Of a stretch of DNA of 64,000 nt, positions 16,699-25,080 are shown piece by piece. The DNA is from an uncultured Campylobacter sp. (GTDB lineage: Bacteria > Campylobacterota > Campylobacteria > Campylobacterales > Campylobacteraceae). How positions within the stretch are numbered: position 1 is the stretch's first letter; each line of letters begins with the position of its first letter. Position numbers and translations under genes: made by a program. The DNA is taken from NCBI GenBank assembly GCA_934718785.1, contig CAKVAF010000002.1:51521-115520 (forward strand), read 5' to 3'. A model generated the notes under the pieces. It saw only the letters and a program-made list of their open reading frames with translations. It did not search any database and was not told the DNA's origin.

Positions 16699-17108
16699 TA
16701 CTGAGCTTTGTAAATTTCAAAAGTGCCATCTAGGCGCTGAAGTTTTGCTGAAACTTTATCCAAATAAAACACTTCAAATGTAGGATTTTCAGGGCTTTGA
16801 TAAATGTGTTTGAGATCTGGATATTTTTTAAACATCGCTTCTTTGACCTTTTTATTATCTTCAAACACCGCATTTGCGCGAAGCCTTAAAAATGTGCCAT
16901 CCTTAGCACAAGAGCAAAACTCGATGCCACTGTGGGCTTTAATGTGCTTGTAAAGATTTTTCGTATTTGCCGTGCAAAAATAAATTTTATTCTCATACAA
17001 AAGTGGGCTTTGCACGGGGCGCACGCGAGGATTGCCACAAGTTCCAAGAGTGGCGAGAAAGGCTGGAGCGTTTGTATCTAAAAAATTTTTAATATCTTGT
17101 AGGGTCAT
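16698..17108 (-). CDS. Pyridoxamine 5'-phosphate oxidase-fold flavoprotein
   Basis: 136 residues with the split-barrel FMN-binding fold: FLATLGTCGNPRVRPVQSPLLYENKIYF, NLYKHIKAHSGIEFCSC and RLRANAVFEDNKKVKEAMFKKYP. These small members bind FMN or related cofactors and reduce or sense ligands; they are not true PdxH, whose substrate residues are lacking. ATG 17108 follows AAGGATACAAA. The stop codon overlaps the ATG of the GT8 pseudogene, so the two were probably cotranscribed. Confidence 0.8.
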   Translation of the reverse strand: MTLQDIKNFLDTNAPAFLATLGTCGNPRVRPVQSPLLYENKIYFCTANTKNLYKHIKAHSGIEFCSCAKDGTFLRLRANAVFEDNKKVKEAMFKKYPDLKHIYQSPENPTFEVFYLDKVSAKLQRLDGTFEIYKAQ

Positions 17109-17329
17109 TTGTATCCTTTGATTTAAAAAGATGAGTTTATAATAAAATAAATTTGATTTTACTTAAATTTAATTTAGAAGCTTTAGAAAGCTTTTTTTGT
17201 GGTGCGGATGAAAGGACTTGAAAATGCCTTTAAGATTAAGATAATGATAAATTTGAAGTTTTTAAAATAAAAGGACAAGATAAAATTATCCTTTGTTTTA
17301 TTGAATTAAACCCAAAGAGCCTGAAAAGC

Positions 17330-17572
17330 TTAAAAAAGCTTGCTATGTTTTCCTACGCGCAAGGCGTTTAAAGTGAGTTCATTTTCTATTTTTTCATAAA
17401 TTAAGAGCAAGTCAGGCAAAATGTGACATTCTCTAAAGCCCTTTAAATTCCCACTTAATGCGTGGTCTTTATACTTAGCTTCTAAAATTTCTTTTAAAAG
17501 TGATTTTTCATCTTTATTTAATTTTTTAAAATCTTTTTTAAACTCTTTTGAATGCGTGATAATATATTTCAT
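17330..17572 (-). CDS. YafQ-type mRNA interferase toxin
   Basis: 80 residues, RelE superfamily, YafQ branch. Key parts: SKEFKKDFKKLNKD, HALSGNLKGFRECHILPDLLLIYEK and LRVGKHSKLF, which carry the catalytic His/Asp and the C-terminal His and Phe of YafQ. Such toxins cut mRNA on the ribosome at lysine codons. The ATG overlaps the antitoxin stop (ATGA), the usual antitoxin-first order. The toxin is intact, but the antitoxin reading frame is broken near its start. Confidence 0.88.
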   Translation of the reverse strand: MKYIITHSKEFKKDFKKLNKDEKSLLKEILEAKYKDHALSGNLKGFRECHILPDLLLIYEKIENELTLNALRVGKHSKLF

Positions 17573-17783
17573 TTTTCAAGCTCGTTAAATAGCTCATCAA
17601 CGCTTCTAAAGCTTTTTAATGTGCCTTTTTTCTTTGCTTGCTCTATTTCTTTTTTAGCCTTTAAAACGCTTTTTTCAAAGGCGCTTAATTTTTGCTCGAC
17701 TTTCATTTTTACATTTAAAGCCTGTGCTAGTGCCTTAAAAGGCTTTAAAGTGTCCTTGTCAATTCTTGTAAAACTACATTCAT
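17569..17783 (-). pseudogene. Cognate antitoxin of YafQ, frameshifted near the 5' end
   Basis: ATG 17783 follows AAAGGATTTAAAAA and reads MNVVLQELTRTL before a stop. One additional T in the coding-strand run TTTT (17770-17773 on the plus strand) would give MNVVFTRIDKDTLKPF and join the open frame KALAQALNVKMKVEQKLSAF ... SFRSVDELFNELEK, a RelB/DinJ-like antitoxin whose C-terminus should wrap the toxin. Without that base the only in-frame ATG left is the internal MKVEQKLSAFEK, giving about 46 residues that lack the DNA-binding part. It may be a true lesion or a homopolymer error. Confidence 0.7.
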
Positions 17784-17884
17784 TTTTTAAATCCTTTTCT
17801 ATAATTTCTCAAGCTTATAATCAAAACAAACCTCAACCAAAAAAGCCCAAAACCAAAAATAACGCCTTTTTGTCATTCTAGCCT

Positions 17885-18362
17885 TTAAATTATTATACTT
17901 ATTTATTTTTTATTGCTACGCAATAATTTACAATAATTCTAAATAATACTTATAACTTTATCATAAAAAAATAAATTAAATCTTAAATCAAGTTTTAAAA
18001 AATAATGACTTTTTATATTTTTTATAAGAAGTTACAAAAAAGGGTAAAATAATTATCAAATCCCTATAAAATAGATTTTTTGTAGCATTTTTACAAAAAA
18101 GTAAAATAAATCATAAAAATTAATAAAAATTTCCCCTATTTTATTAAGATTTATTTAAGAAAAGTGCTTAATTTTATAATTTTTATTAAAAAAATATAAA
18201 AAGTAAAATAAGTGCAAAAAATCCATTTTATAGGCTCTCGCAATTTTTATACATTTTTTATAAAAAGTAAAATAATTAACTTAGTCTTAAATAAAACTTA
18301 ATTATAATTTTGCCCCCTTGCCTTTAAAAATAAGCTCAATTTTTGCATAAAATAATTTTATT
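17885..18362. repeat. AT-rich gene-free stretch with four copies of an (A/T)AAAAAGTAAAATAA word
   Basis: No gene is visible in this extremely AT-rich stretch. A related word occurs four times in the same orientation: 18034-18052 (with GGG in place of G), 18093-18109, 18196-18211 and 18260-18275, each preceded by T-rich DNA. The spacing is 59, 103 and 64 bases. It lies immediately downstream of the broken integrase gene and could be arm-type integrase sites or decayed element DNA. Confidence 0.5.
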
Positions 18363-19471
18363 TTATTCTCTCAATTCTTTTAAAATCTCATCGACTTTTT
18401 TACTCGCCTTTAAGTTATCGTTTGTTAAATAAGTGTTGATTGTGTTTAAATCCTTGTGTCCTAGATTACCGCTTAAAGTTGTTCCACTTAAGCCCCTTTC
18501 GCCGCCAAAGCTTGTTATAATGTGTCTTGTTAAGTGTAGCGTCCATTCTTTTATACCGCTTTCATCTCTTATTTTTTGCTCTTGTCTTGCTAGATTTACC
18601 AGCTTTTCGCCTGTTCGCAAAGATTTAAAAACTAAGCCTGAAAGCTCGTAACCTTGCCAAAAATCCTTTAAGTCTAAAAAGCTATTAAAGTTCATCGTAA
18701 AGATAATACGCATAATCTAGTCCGTTTTTGCTTTCTTTAACAATATAAGCCCTGTTTTTTAAATCCACTTGTTGTTCCCATTTTAAGCTTAAGACTTCGT
18801 TGCGCCTTCGTCCGTGTAAAATAATTAAAAAAAAGCGTTCTATAAAAAGGCTCTTTTGCGTAAAGCTTCATCACTGCCTTAAATAGCTTCTTGTATTTTT
18901 CCCCTGCGTTTAAAATGATTTTTTTATTATTGACTTTATCAAGCTTAAGACTATCACAAGGATTAAAAGTTATCGCCCTGTTTTGAATAGCAAACTTAAA
19001 AAGGGGGCTTAATATCTCTTTAATGGAGCGGTTATAAGTTTTTGGCTTAAGCCCACTTTGTCTAATTTCATTATAAAAAGTTTGTAAATGTAGAGGCTTT
19101 ATATTTTCAAGCTTTAAATGCCCTAACTTGCTTTTAATATGCATATCATAATAAGATTTTAGTTGTCTTGTGCTTCTTGTGTCTTTAAATGTGCTTGAAA
19201 AAAGTTCCCAGACTTTATTAATGCTTAAAGATGAGTGAATGCTCGCGCCCTTAAGCTGTTCGGTCCAAAGCTCTTTTAATTTAATGCTTTCTTTTATAGC
19301 TTCGTCCCTATACATTGTAAAATCCCAATTTTGCCTTAGCTCTACATTAATAACCTTTTGTCTTTCAACGCCCCTTAAAGTTATTCTAAAAAGAAATTTA
19401 TTTTTAAGCTCTTTATGTGCCTTAAGATTAGCACTTATTTTCCTTGCGAAGTCTTTTCTATTGATTGCCAT
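18363..19471 (-). pseudogene. Phage-type tyrosine recombinase (integrase), two frameshifts
   Basis: Starts at ATG 19471 (MAINRKDFARKI). An N-terminal arm-binding and SAM-like core-binding region runs to about residue 210. Then an extra base in an 8-base T run on the coding strand (18827-18834) throws the frame off. The correct frame continues LIILHGRRRNEVLSLKW, with the first catalytic Arg, and YYLYDEL. A second extra base at 18687-18689 precedes NSFLDLKDFWQG, the HLTRH box, LGH and the Tyr in NTYLTN. All catalytic boxes survive, so the lesions are few and perhaps recent. The gene marks the border of an integrated element. Confidence 0.85.
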
Positions 19472-19543
19472 TTTATAGCCTTTACTTGAAATTAACAAGG
19501 TAGCTTTATTTTAAAATCAAGCCTGTAAAAAAAAGGGGCTATT

Positions 19544-19749
19544 TTGATAAAAAAAGTTACCATTAAAGTTAGGAATGCTTTAGCATTTTTTAATGCCTTG
19601 CTTGCATTTTTGTTTTGTTTAGGGATTATGTATGTTCTTGTGCCTTATTTTTATAGTAATGATGAAATGCTCTTCATCTTAAGTTTTATATGATTTTTGC
19701 TTTAATGCTTGCTTATGTTGTTTATTTGGTGTTTAAGAGTAAAAGATGA
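19544..19749 (+). pseudogene. Small two-span membrane protein, probably frameshifted
   Basis: A TTG at 19544 follows AAAAGGGGCTATT, a strong ribosome site, and reads about 49 codons (IKKVTIKVRNALAFF then a hydrophobic span) to TGA 19691-19693. A second frame from ATG 19690 adds the hydrophobic MIFALMLAYVVYLVFKSKR and ends at TGA 19747-19749, overlapping the ATG of the methyltransferase. Joined, they make a two-span protein of about 68 residues. Not recognised; it may be one broken gene or two tiny ones. Confidence 0.4.
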
Positions 19750-20227
19750 AGCCGATTTTAGATGTGTTGTGGGGGAAAAATGTTTTATACAAATAAAAAC
19801 GATGAAAGGGTGCTTTTTTGCGATGAAAGAAAATTTCAAAAGCGTTATTTAAATACAAATCTTTTCAGCGTAGAACCTGATTTAATCATTGATTTTAAAG
19901 CTTTGCCTTTTGATGATGAGAGTTTTTATTTAGTGATATTTGACCCACCGCATATTATTTGGGGAAGCCAAAAAAAGCTTTTTAGTGCAAAAATATGGCA
20001 AGCTGAATAAAAATTACAAGCAAGAGCTTAAAAAAGGCTTTGATGAGTGTTTTAGGGTGTTAAAAACAAATGGCACATTGATTTTTAAATGGAGCGAAGC
20101 TCAAATTAAACTCAGCCATATTTTAAAGGTTTTTGAAAAAGAGCCATTAATCAGTCAAAAAACAAGCAAAACGAGCCATTTTTGTGTGTATTTTAAGGAT
20201 AAACAAACAAATCTTAGGTTGTTTTAA
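19746..20227 (+). pseudogene. SAM-dependent methyltransferase (phage type), two frameshifts
   Basis: From ATG 19746 the frame reads MKPILD, then shifts near 19758 to CCGGKMFYTNKNDERVLFCD and on through PDLIIDFKALPFDDESFYL to VIFDPPHII. A second shift near 19957-19964 leads to GEAKKSFLVQKYGKLNKNY and FDECFRVLKTNGTLIFKWSE. Joined, it is about 160 residues of a class I methyltransferase with a DPPH catalytic motif, of the sort found on phages and integrated elements. Substrate unknown. Both lesions look like one-base gains. Confidence 0.75.
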
Positions 20228-20308
20228 CTCATAGAACACCTAAAAAAGCAACCTAAGGGCTAATTTATAAAAATTTGTTATAATTTTTAAAATTTCAAAG
20301 GAGCTAAA

Positions 20309-20629
20309 ATGCAAGAAATAAAAGAATATCGCACTGCTAAAATACTAAGATATTTCACTAAATACATATGGTGGCAAAAAGCTGATGAAATAATGCTTGA
20401 AAATCCCTTGCGAGTAGTGGCTAGTGCTATGAGATATGCAAATAATGTAAATGATTTTTTAAAACTTTGCGAAATTAAAGAAGAAATTTTAAAAGAAGCA
20501 TTAAAACAAGCACAAGCTGGGTGGTTTGATGCGAAAAGCTGGCATTTTTGGCATTATAGGCTTTATGGAGCTGATATTACTGTGCCACCTTTACCAAAAA
20601 GGAAATTTTTAGATGAAGTTACAATTTGA
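20309..20629 (+). CDS. Small protein upstream of AbiEii-type nucleotidyltransferase
   Basis: 106 residues; ATG 20309 follows AAAGGAGCTAAA, an excellent ribosome site. Helical, Trp- and Lys-rich, with KYIWWQKADEIMLENP, VVASAMRYANNVND and WFDAKSWHFWHYRLYG. No named domain is recognised. It overlaps the next gene by 17 bp, so the two are translationally coupled. Small proteins placed before AbiEii-like nucleotidyltransferases often act as antitoxin partners, which is the likely role. It is one of the few intact genes in the accessory region. Confidence 0.7.
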   Translation: MQEIKEYRTAKILRYFTKYIWWQKADEIMLENPLRVVASAMRYANNVNDFLKLCEIKEEILKEALKQAQAGWFDAKSWHFWHYRLYGADITVPPLPKRKFLDEVTI

Positions 20630-21386
20630 AATTCTACCCAAAGAACAACTTGAGCTTTATCCACATTTAAAAATTTTTAAACAAATGGGATTTACTCTTT
20701 TTGGAGGAACAGCCATAGCTTTGCAACTAGGACATAGAAAATCTATTGACTTTGATTTTTTTACCGACAAAGATATATCAAATTTTAAGGATAAACTTTT
20801 AAATATCAATCATATTAAAGTAAGTGAAATTTTACAAGAGGATAAAAATACCTTAGTTTATGAGACAAGTAGTGGAGTTAAGCTATCTTTTTTTGGCACA
20901 CTTGATTTTGTAAAATTAAGTGGAAAAATAGAGCCAGAGGATAATGTTTTAAGCATTGCTGATTTAAGTTCTTTGCTAACCACAAAGCTTAAGGCAGTTT
21001 GTGATAGGGCTGAGTATAAGGATTATGTTGATATTGCTTGCATTTTAAAAACAAGGCAGGTATCACTGGAACAAAGCCTAAATAAAGTGAATGAATTTTT
21101 TGGCAAGGATTATCCTTTAGTGTATATTTTAAAAGGCTTGACTTATTTTGAGGATGGGGACTTGTATAAATTAAGCAAAGAGGATAAGAAAATTCTATGT
21201 GAAGAAGCAAGTAAAATAGAACTATCTCTTTCAAATCAAAATTCTAAAAATTCACAAATTGATAAGCCTTTAAGTGAAGCAGATAAAAAAGCAAAACAAA
21301 AAGAAGCTGCGATGAGAGCTAAACAAAAACAAGAGTTAAAGAGTAAAACACAAGAAATTAAGAAAGATAAGGAATTTGATAGATGA
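20613..21386 (+). CDS. AbiEii/AbiGii-type nucleotidyltransferase toxin
   Basis: 257 residues. LFGGTAIALQLGHRKSIDFDFF (about 30-51) carries the GG and D-x-D core of the DNA-polymerase-beta-like nucleotidyltransferase fold of the AbiEii/MenT family; SSLLTTKLKAVCDRAEYKDYVDI supplies the later Lys and Asp positions. AbiEii toxins modify tRNA or other targets and can abort phage growth. The last 50 residues are a Lys/Glu/Gln-rich charged tail (KKAKQKEAAMRAKQKQELKSK), longer than the core needs. The gene is intact and ends on the start of the serine recombinase (ATGA overlap). Confidence 0.82.
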   Translation: MKLQFEILPKEQLELYPHLKIFKQMGFTLFGGTAIALQLGHRKSIDFDFFTDKDISNFKDKLLNINHIKVSEILQEDKNTLVYETSSGVKLSFFGTLDFVKLSGKIEPEDNVLSIADLSSLLTTKLKAVCDRAEYKDYVDIACILKTRQVSLEQSLNKVNEFFGKDYPLVYILKGLTYFEDGDLYKLSKEDKKILCEEASKIELSLSNQNSKNSQIDKPLSEADKKAKQKEAAMRAKQKQELKSKTQEIKKDKEFDR

Positions 21387-21963
21387 CAATAGCTTATATT
21401 AGAATCAGCACAAATAAACAAGATTTTGAAGTGCAAAAGCTTCAAATTTTTGAATATTGTCATAATAATAAAATCAGTGTTGATAAAATCATTACCGTAG
21501 AACAAAGCTCGAGAAAGAGCCAAGAAAAACGCCAAATAGATGAGCTTAAGAAAGACTTAGGCAAAGATGATTTGCTCATCACTACCGAACTTTCAAGGCT
21601 AGGCAGAAGTATGTTTGAAATATTTAATTTAGTCGTAGAGCTTGCAGAAAAGGGTGTTTCTTTCATATTCTTAAGACAACCCGAACTCAGCAGCTTTAAA
21701 AATGCTTATGCAAAACTACTTTTAAGCATTTATGCCTATGTGGCAGAAACTGAAAGAGAGCTTATAAGCCAGCGCACGAAAGCAGGGATTGAAAAGGCTA
21801 GAAGCTCAGGCAAAACTCTAGGCGCCCTTTTAACAGCTTTAGCTCTGCTTATGATAAGCAAATCGAAGAAATTAAAGAGTTAATCACAAAGGAAATTCCG
21901 CTTGCTTCGATATTTAAGCTTATAGGAAAACGAGGCACTTATCAAAATTTTTATAAATTATAG
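21383..21963 (+). pseudogene. Serine recombinase/resolvase, frameshifted near the C-terminus
   Basis: The catalytic domain is complete: IAYIRISTNKQDFEVQKLQI with the nucleophile Ser9, ELSRLGRSMFE with the active-site arginines, and ETERELISQRTKAGIEKARSSGKTLG. A missing base near 21822 then gives ALLTALALLMISKSKKLKS and a stop. Restored, the frame reads GRPFNSFSSAYDKQIEEIKELIT ... KRGTYQNFYKL to TAG 21961-21963, the DNA-binding helix-turn-helix of invertases. As read it has a catalytic but no DNA-binding domain. It shares a start/stop overlap with the AbiEii gene. Confidence 0.82.
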
Positions 21964-22036
21964 TAATATAATTTCAATTGTGCTTAGTGATTGCCCTTGT
22001 TTTTCTTCTAAAGGGCAGTTTCTTTTATCTTGCATT

Positions 22037-22267
22037 CTATCCCCTTTGTTCTAGTTTAAATTGATTATTTCTAAGCCATTGCTCGATTTGATTTAAATCA
22101 TAAAAGATTTTTTGCCCCACTTTAATAAAAGGCAAAGGATTAGCCTTGGCTTGCGCTTTTTTCATTCTTAATTTTGACTGATGAGACAAACTAAAGCCAA
22201 ACATTATTTCAAGTTGTTTTGGCGTTAAAAAGCCATTGTTTAAATTTTGAGATTTATTTTCTTGCAT
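22037..22267 (-). CDS. Excisionase-like helix-turn-helix protein
   Basis: 76 residues of the AlpA/excisionase type: GFLTPKQLEIMFGFSLSHQSKLRMKK (helix-turn-helix) and PLPFIKVGQKIFYDLNQIEQWLRNNQ (wing). Such proteins steer integrase towards excision or regulate early phage genes. The ATG at 22267 lies inside the opposite regulator gene, and no GGA-type ribosome site precedes it, so its own 5' region appears to have been lost. Confidence 0.7.
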   Translation of the reverse strand: MQENKSQNLNNGFLTPKQLEIMFGFSLSHQSKLRMKKAQAKANPLPFIKVGQKIFYDLNQIEQWLRNNQFKLEQRG

Positions 22268-22843
22268 AGCAATGTTTATGGTTTAAGTCAAAATGAATTT
22301 GGCGAAAAAATAGGCATCACAAGGGGCAGTATCAATTCTTATGAAAATAATGTCAATCCTTTAACGCAGGGAGCTAAATGGAAAATTTTACAAGCTACAG
22401 GTATAGGGTATGAATATTTTGATACAAATATGAGTCTTGCTGAAGCCCTTGTTAAATATAAAATCGACATCAGCAAAGGGCTTAAAATTCAGCCCGTACA
22501 AGAAAGTATTTGCGCTATTTATGAGCATATCAACGATTTTTTAACAGGAAAATGTGTCGAATATCCCTTTAATATCAAAACTTGGATTTTAAATCAGCTT
22601 TTTAGTGAGATTAAAAATTATGATATTTGTTTTGTGAAAGTCAAACAAAACGAACTTGAGCCCTATGCTAAAAAAGGTGAAATTCTTATCGTTGTCCGCG
22701 ATGAGAACTGCCAAAATGGCGATGAAATCATCATAGAATTTAAGGGTAATATCCTTGTAGTGAAGTATTTTAGCGAGTTTGATACGATAAGACTTGAGCT
22801 GATGAGTGGCAAGGAGCAACATTTTAGCTTAAATGAGTTTTAA
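22247..22843 (+). CDS. XRE/S24-type phage repressor, N-terminus probably truncated
   Basis: 198 codons if the TTG at 22247 is used, but only from about residue 13 does it look like the family: GLSQNEFGEKIGITRGSINSYENN is helices 2 to 4 of an XRE domain, and helix 1 is missing. The C-terminal half (NYDICFVKVKQNELEPYAKKGEILIV ... GDEIIIEFKGNILVVKYF) is an S24/LexA-like domain. The start overlaps the opposing HTH gene by 21 bp with no ribosome site. A deletion at about 22268 that removed the 5' ends of both divergent genes explains this. Confidence 0.65.
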   Translation: MRFIFLHSNVYGLSQNEFGEKIGITRGSINSYENNVNPLTQGAKWKILQATGIGYEYFDTNMSLAEALVKYKIDISKGLKIQPVQESICAIYEHINDFLTGKCVEYPFNIKTWILNQLFSEIKNYDICFVKVKQNELEPYAKKGEILIVVRDENCQNGDEIIIEFKGNILVVKYFSEFDTIRLELMSGKEQHFSLNEF

Positions 22844-23454
22844 AAGAGTGTGAAAGTGCTAGCGATTATTAAGGCTAAGTATGCTATGAGCTTTTAAAAA
22901 TTCTTTATACAATATTTTTCTAAATTTTTTACTCAATGATTTTAAATCTTTTTTCTAGCAATTTAAAATTTTAAAAGCAAAACGCTAAAAGAAATCTTTT
23001 TATTTTGTTTAACCAAATAAACAGGGCTTTAAAATTTTTAGTTTATTTTTTGGAGTTCTTGCGCAAGCACGTAGCACACACGCATATTTTAAAAAGTCGG
23101 CTTTTTTTATGATTTCAAAAGCTTATTACATAGGCTCTCTTACACTTTTTAATAGAGATTAAAAAGTCATTAAAAAGTGTGTTTTTTCCATAGTTTATTT
23201 TATGAAACTATGATTATTTAGGGTTTTTAAAGGCTTTGAAAAATAAATTTTTATTTGTGAAATTAATTTTTTAAATTTTGCAAAGAATAAATTTGATAGA
23301 ATTATGCAATACCTTATACCCAATATCAAGTAATTAAATTTATTAACAAAAAATAAATAGGTTACTATTTGAGTTATTATTAGAAAACTTAAATTTTTAA
23401 ATTCCTATTTTATAGTAATTTATTTTATGTATTCAAGTCCAATCGGAACTTAAA
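22844..23454. other. Gene-free AT-rich stretch next to tRNA-Phe
   Basis: No reading frame with a ribosome site is visible. It contains the GC-richer segment TTCTTGCGCAAGCACGTAGC near 23052-23075, a short AAAAAG-TCGG-CTTTTT hairpin at 23091-23106 and the stronger terminator at 23142-23187. It is probably the right end of the accessory element. I could not find a second copy of the tRNA 3' end that would mark an attachment site. Confidence 0.5.
23142..23187 (+). terminator. Rho-independent terminator at the element end
   Basis: ACACTTTTTAAT and ATTAAAAAGTGT are perfect complements of 12 bases separated by 15, followed by GTTTTTT. It is about 300 bases past the repressor stop codon, the only + strand gene that could use it. 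Confidence 0.65.
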
Positions 23455-23530
23455 TGGTGGTTAGAGGCAGAATTGAACTGCCGACACGCAGATTTTCAGT
23501 CTGCTGCTCTACCGACTGAGCTATCCAACC
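23455..23530 (-). tRNA. tRNA-Phe (GAA)
   Basis: Read on the minus strand the 76 bases start GGTTGGATAGCTCAG, have the anticodon loop CTGAAAA with anticodon GAA, the T arm GTTCAATTC and end TCTAACCACCA with CCA encoded. The acceptor stem GGTTGGA/TCTAACC pairs with one G-T. Its 3' end faces the accessory region, the usual side for element integration. Confidence 0.95.
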
Positions 23531-23612
23531 ACATTTTATCTCTCAAAATCTCAAACTCAAATCCAAAATGAAATTTGGCTCAACTTTGAAATTTCTATAA
23601 AATAAAACTGAT

Positions 23613-23618
23613 ATTATA
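23613..23618 (-). promoter_or_regulatory. Probable -10 box for tRNA-Phe
   Basis: TATAAT on the minus strand in the context GCTATAATATC, about 83 bases upstream of the mature tRNA 5' end. It is the best -10 match between the tRNA and ktrB. Confidence 0.5.
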
Positions 23619-23736
23619 GCGTTTTATCTTTAAAGTTTGTTTAAATCATCGCTTGACATATTCATTTTTTTTAACTAAAATACTCTTTTTTTCGAACAAA
23701 AATATTCATCAAAAGCTTATTCTAAGGGAGTAGAGC

Positions 23737-25080
23737 TTGAAAAAAATACACATTGATAGAAAAACAGCCAGAAATCTTTTTATGGGTTATATCCTGCTTG
23801 CTTTTTTTGGCGCGTTTTTGCTACAAATTGAGGGCGTAGCTAAAAAGGATATTTCTTTCATCGATGCCCTATTTACAAGTGCTTCAGCCATTTCAATGAC
23901 GGGGCTTATCGTCAAAAACACAGCCACGGATTTTAATTTTTTAGGTCAATGCATTATTTTATTTTGGATACAAATTGGCGGGCTTGGTTATATGGGCTTT
24001 GGGATGTTTATTTATGCATTAATTCGCTCTAAAATAGGCTTTAGCGAAAAAAATCTTCTCAAAGACTCCCTAGCTGCTTCAAGTAGCGAGCAAATCATCC
24101 CTAATCTTAAAAAAATTGTTTATTTCGTTTTCATCGCCGAACTCATCGGCGCAGTATTACTCATCGCAGTCTTTGCACTTGAAATGCCTTTTAAAGAGGC
24201 TCTGTGGCATGGCTTTTTCCACTCTATCTCAGCTTTTAATAATGCCGGTTTTAGCACTTTTGAAGCAGGATTTATGAATTACCGCTCAAATTTTTGGATC
24301 AATACCATCGTTACTTCTTTAATCATCATCGGCGGGGTGGGCTATTTTGTCGTGCTTGAGCTTGTGATGTATCAAAGAAAACGTATTTTACATTTAAGCT
24401 TGCATTCTAAAATCGTGCTTTTAGCAAGTGCTATTTTAGTTATCGGTGGCACAATTGTGGTGTTTTTATTTGAGTATTCAAATGCTAAGAGCCTTGGCGA
24501 GCTTTCGCTTTTTGATAAAATTCTCGCTTCTTATTTTGCTTCGGTCAATTACAGAACTTCAGGCTTTAACACGCTTGATTTTAGCGCTTTTAAAGACGCT
24601 AGCCTTTTCTTTGGCTCATTGATGATGATGATAGGTGGGGGCTCAGGCGGTACTGCTGGGGGTATTAAGGTCATTACGGTTGCTGTGCTTGCTATTTATA
24701 CTTATTCTTTGATTAAAAACGCGCCTGCTAGAGCTTTTAGGCAAGAAATTCCACAAAGCGTTATCAATAAAGCCCTTGTGATCTTTTTAGCTTCTGGAAT
24801 TTATATTATCATTTGCACGTTGATTTTATCGCTTTTAGAGCAAGATACGCGCTTTTTGTGGGTGTTTTTTGAAGTCTCTTCAGCCTTTGCAACTGTGGGG
24901 CTTTCGGTGGGAAATGGCGGCACGGTCTCTTTAAGCGCTTTATTTAGCGATGCGTCAAAAGCCTTAATTATCATTATGATGATTAGCGGTCGTATAGGCA
25001 TTTTCGCGTTTTTACTGGCAATATTTTTAAATGAAAAAAATAAATACATCAAATACCCGGAAGGAAAAATTTATCTATGA
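23737..25080 (+). CDS. ktrB: Potassium uptake channel subunit KtrB (TrkH/KtrB family)
   Basis: 447 residues starting at TTG 23737, six bases after AAGGGAG. This integral membrane protein has four membrane-pore-membrane repeats; the selectivity-filter glycines are in SMTGL, NNAGF, RTSGF and ATVGL. The Gly-rich loop GGGSGGTAGGIK of the third repeat gates the pore. It imports K+ with Na+ or proton dependence, under control of the cytoplasmic KtrA ring. It overlaps ktrA by 4 bp (ATGA). It is the first core gene after the accessory region and is fully intact. Confidence 0.93.
   Translation: MKKIHIDRKTARNLFMGYILLAFFGAFLLQIEGVAKKDISFIDALFTSASAISMTGLIVKNTATDFNFLGQCIILFWIQIGGLGYMGFGMFIYALIRSKIGFSEKNLLKDSLAASSSEQIIPNLKKIVYFVFIAELIGAVLLIAVFALEMPFKEALWHGFFHSISAFNNAGFSTFEAGFMNYRSNFWINTIVTSLIIIGGVGYFVVLELVMYQRKRILHLSLHSKIVLLASAILVIGGTIVVFLFEYSNAKSLGELSLFDKILASYFASVNYRTSGFNTLDFSAFKDASLFFGSLMMMIGGGSGGTAGGIKVITVAVLAIYTYSLIKNAPARAFRQEIPQSVINKALVIFLASGIYIIICTLILSLLEQDTRFLWVFFEVSSAFATVGLSVGNGGTVSLSALFSDASKALIIIMMISGRIGIFAFLLAIFLNEKNKYIKYPEGKIYL

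Noticed and set aside
17109..17329. Open stretch reading KFEVFKIKGQDKIILCF on the + strand as a gene.
   Set aside because: No start with a ribosome site and no family match; at most a remnant.
18226..23140. ATAGGCTCTC occurs near 18227 and 23130, on both sides of the accessory region, like attachment-site repeats.
   Set aside because: Only 10 bases match and flanks differ; two stretches of about 500 bases can share such a word by chance, and neither lies in the tRNA.
23455..23530. Possible att duplication of the tRNA-Phe 3' end elsewhere in the region.
   Set aside because: No second copy of the GGTTAGAGGCAG end was seen between 15 and 23 kb.
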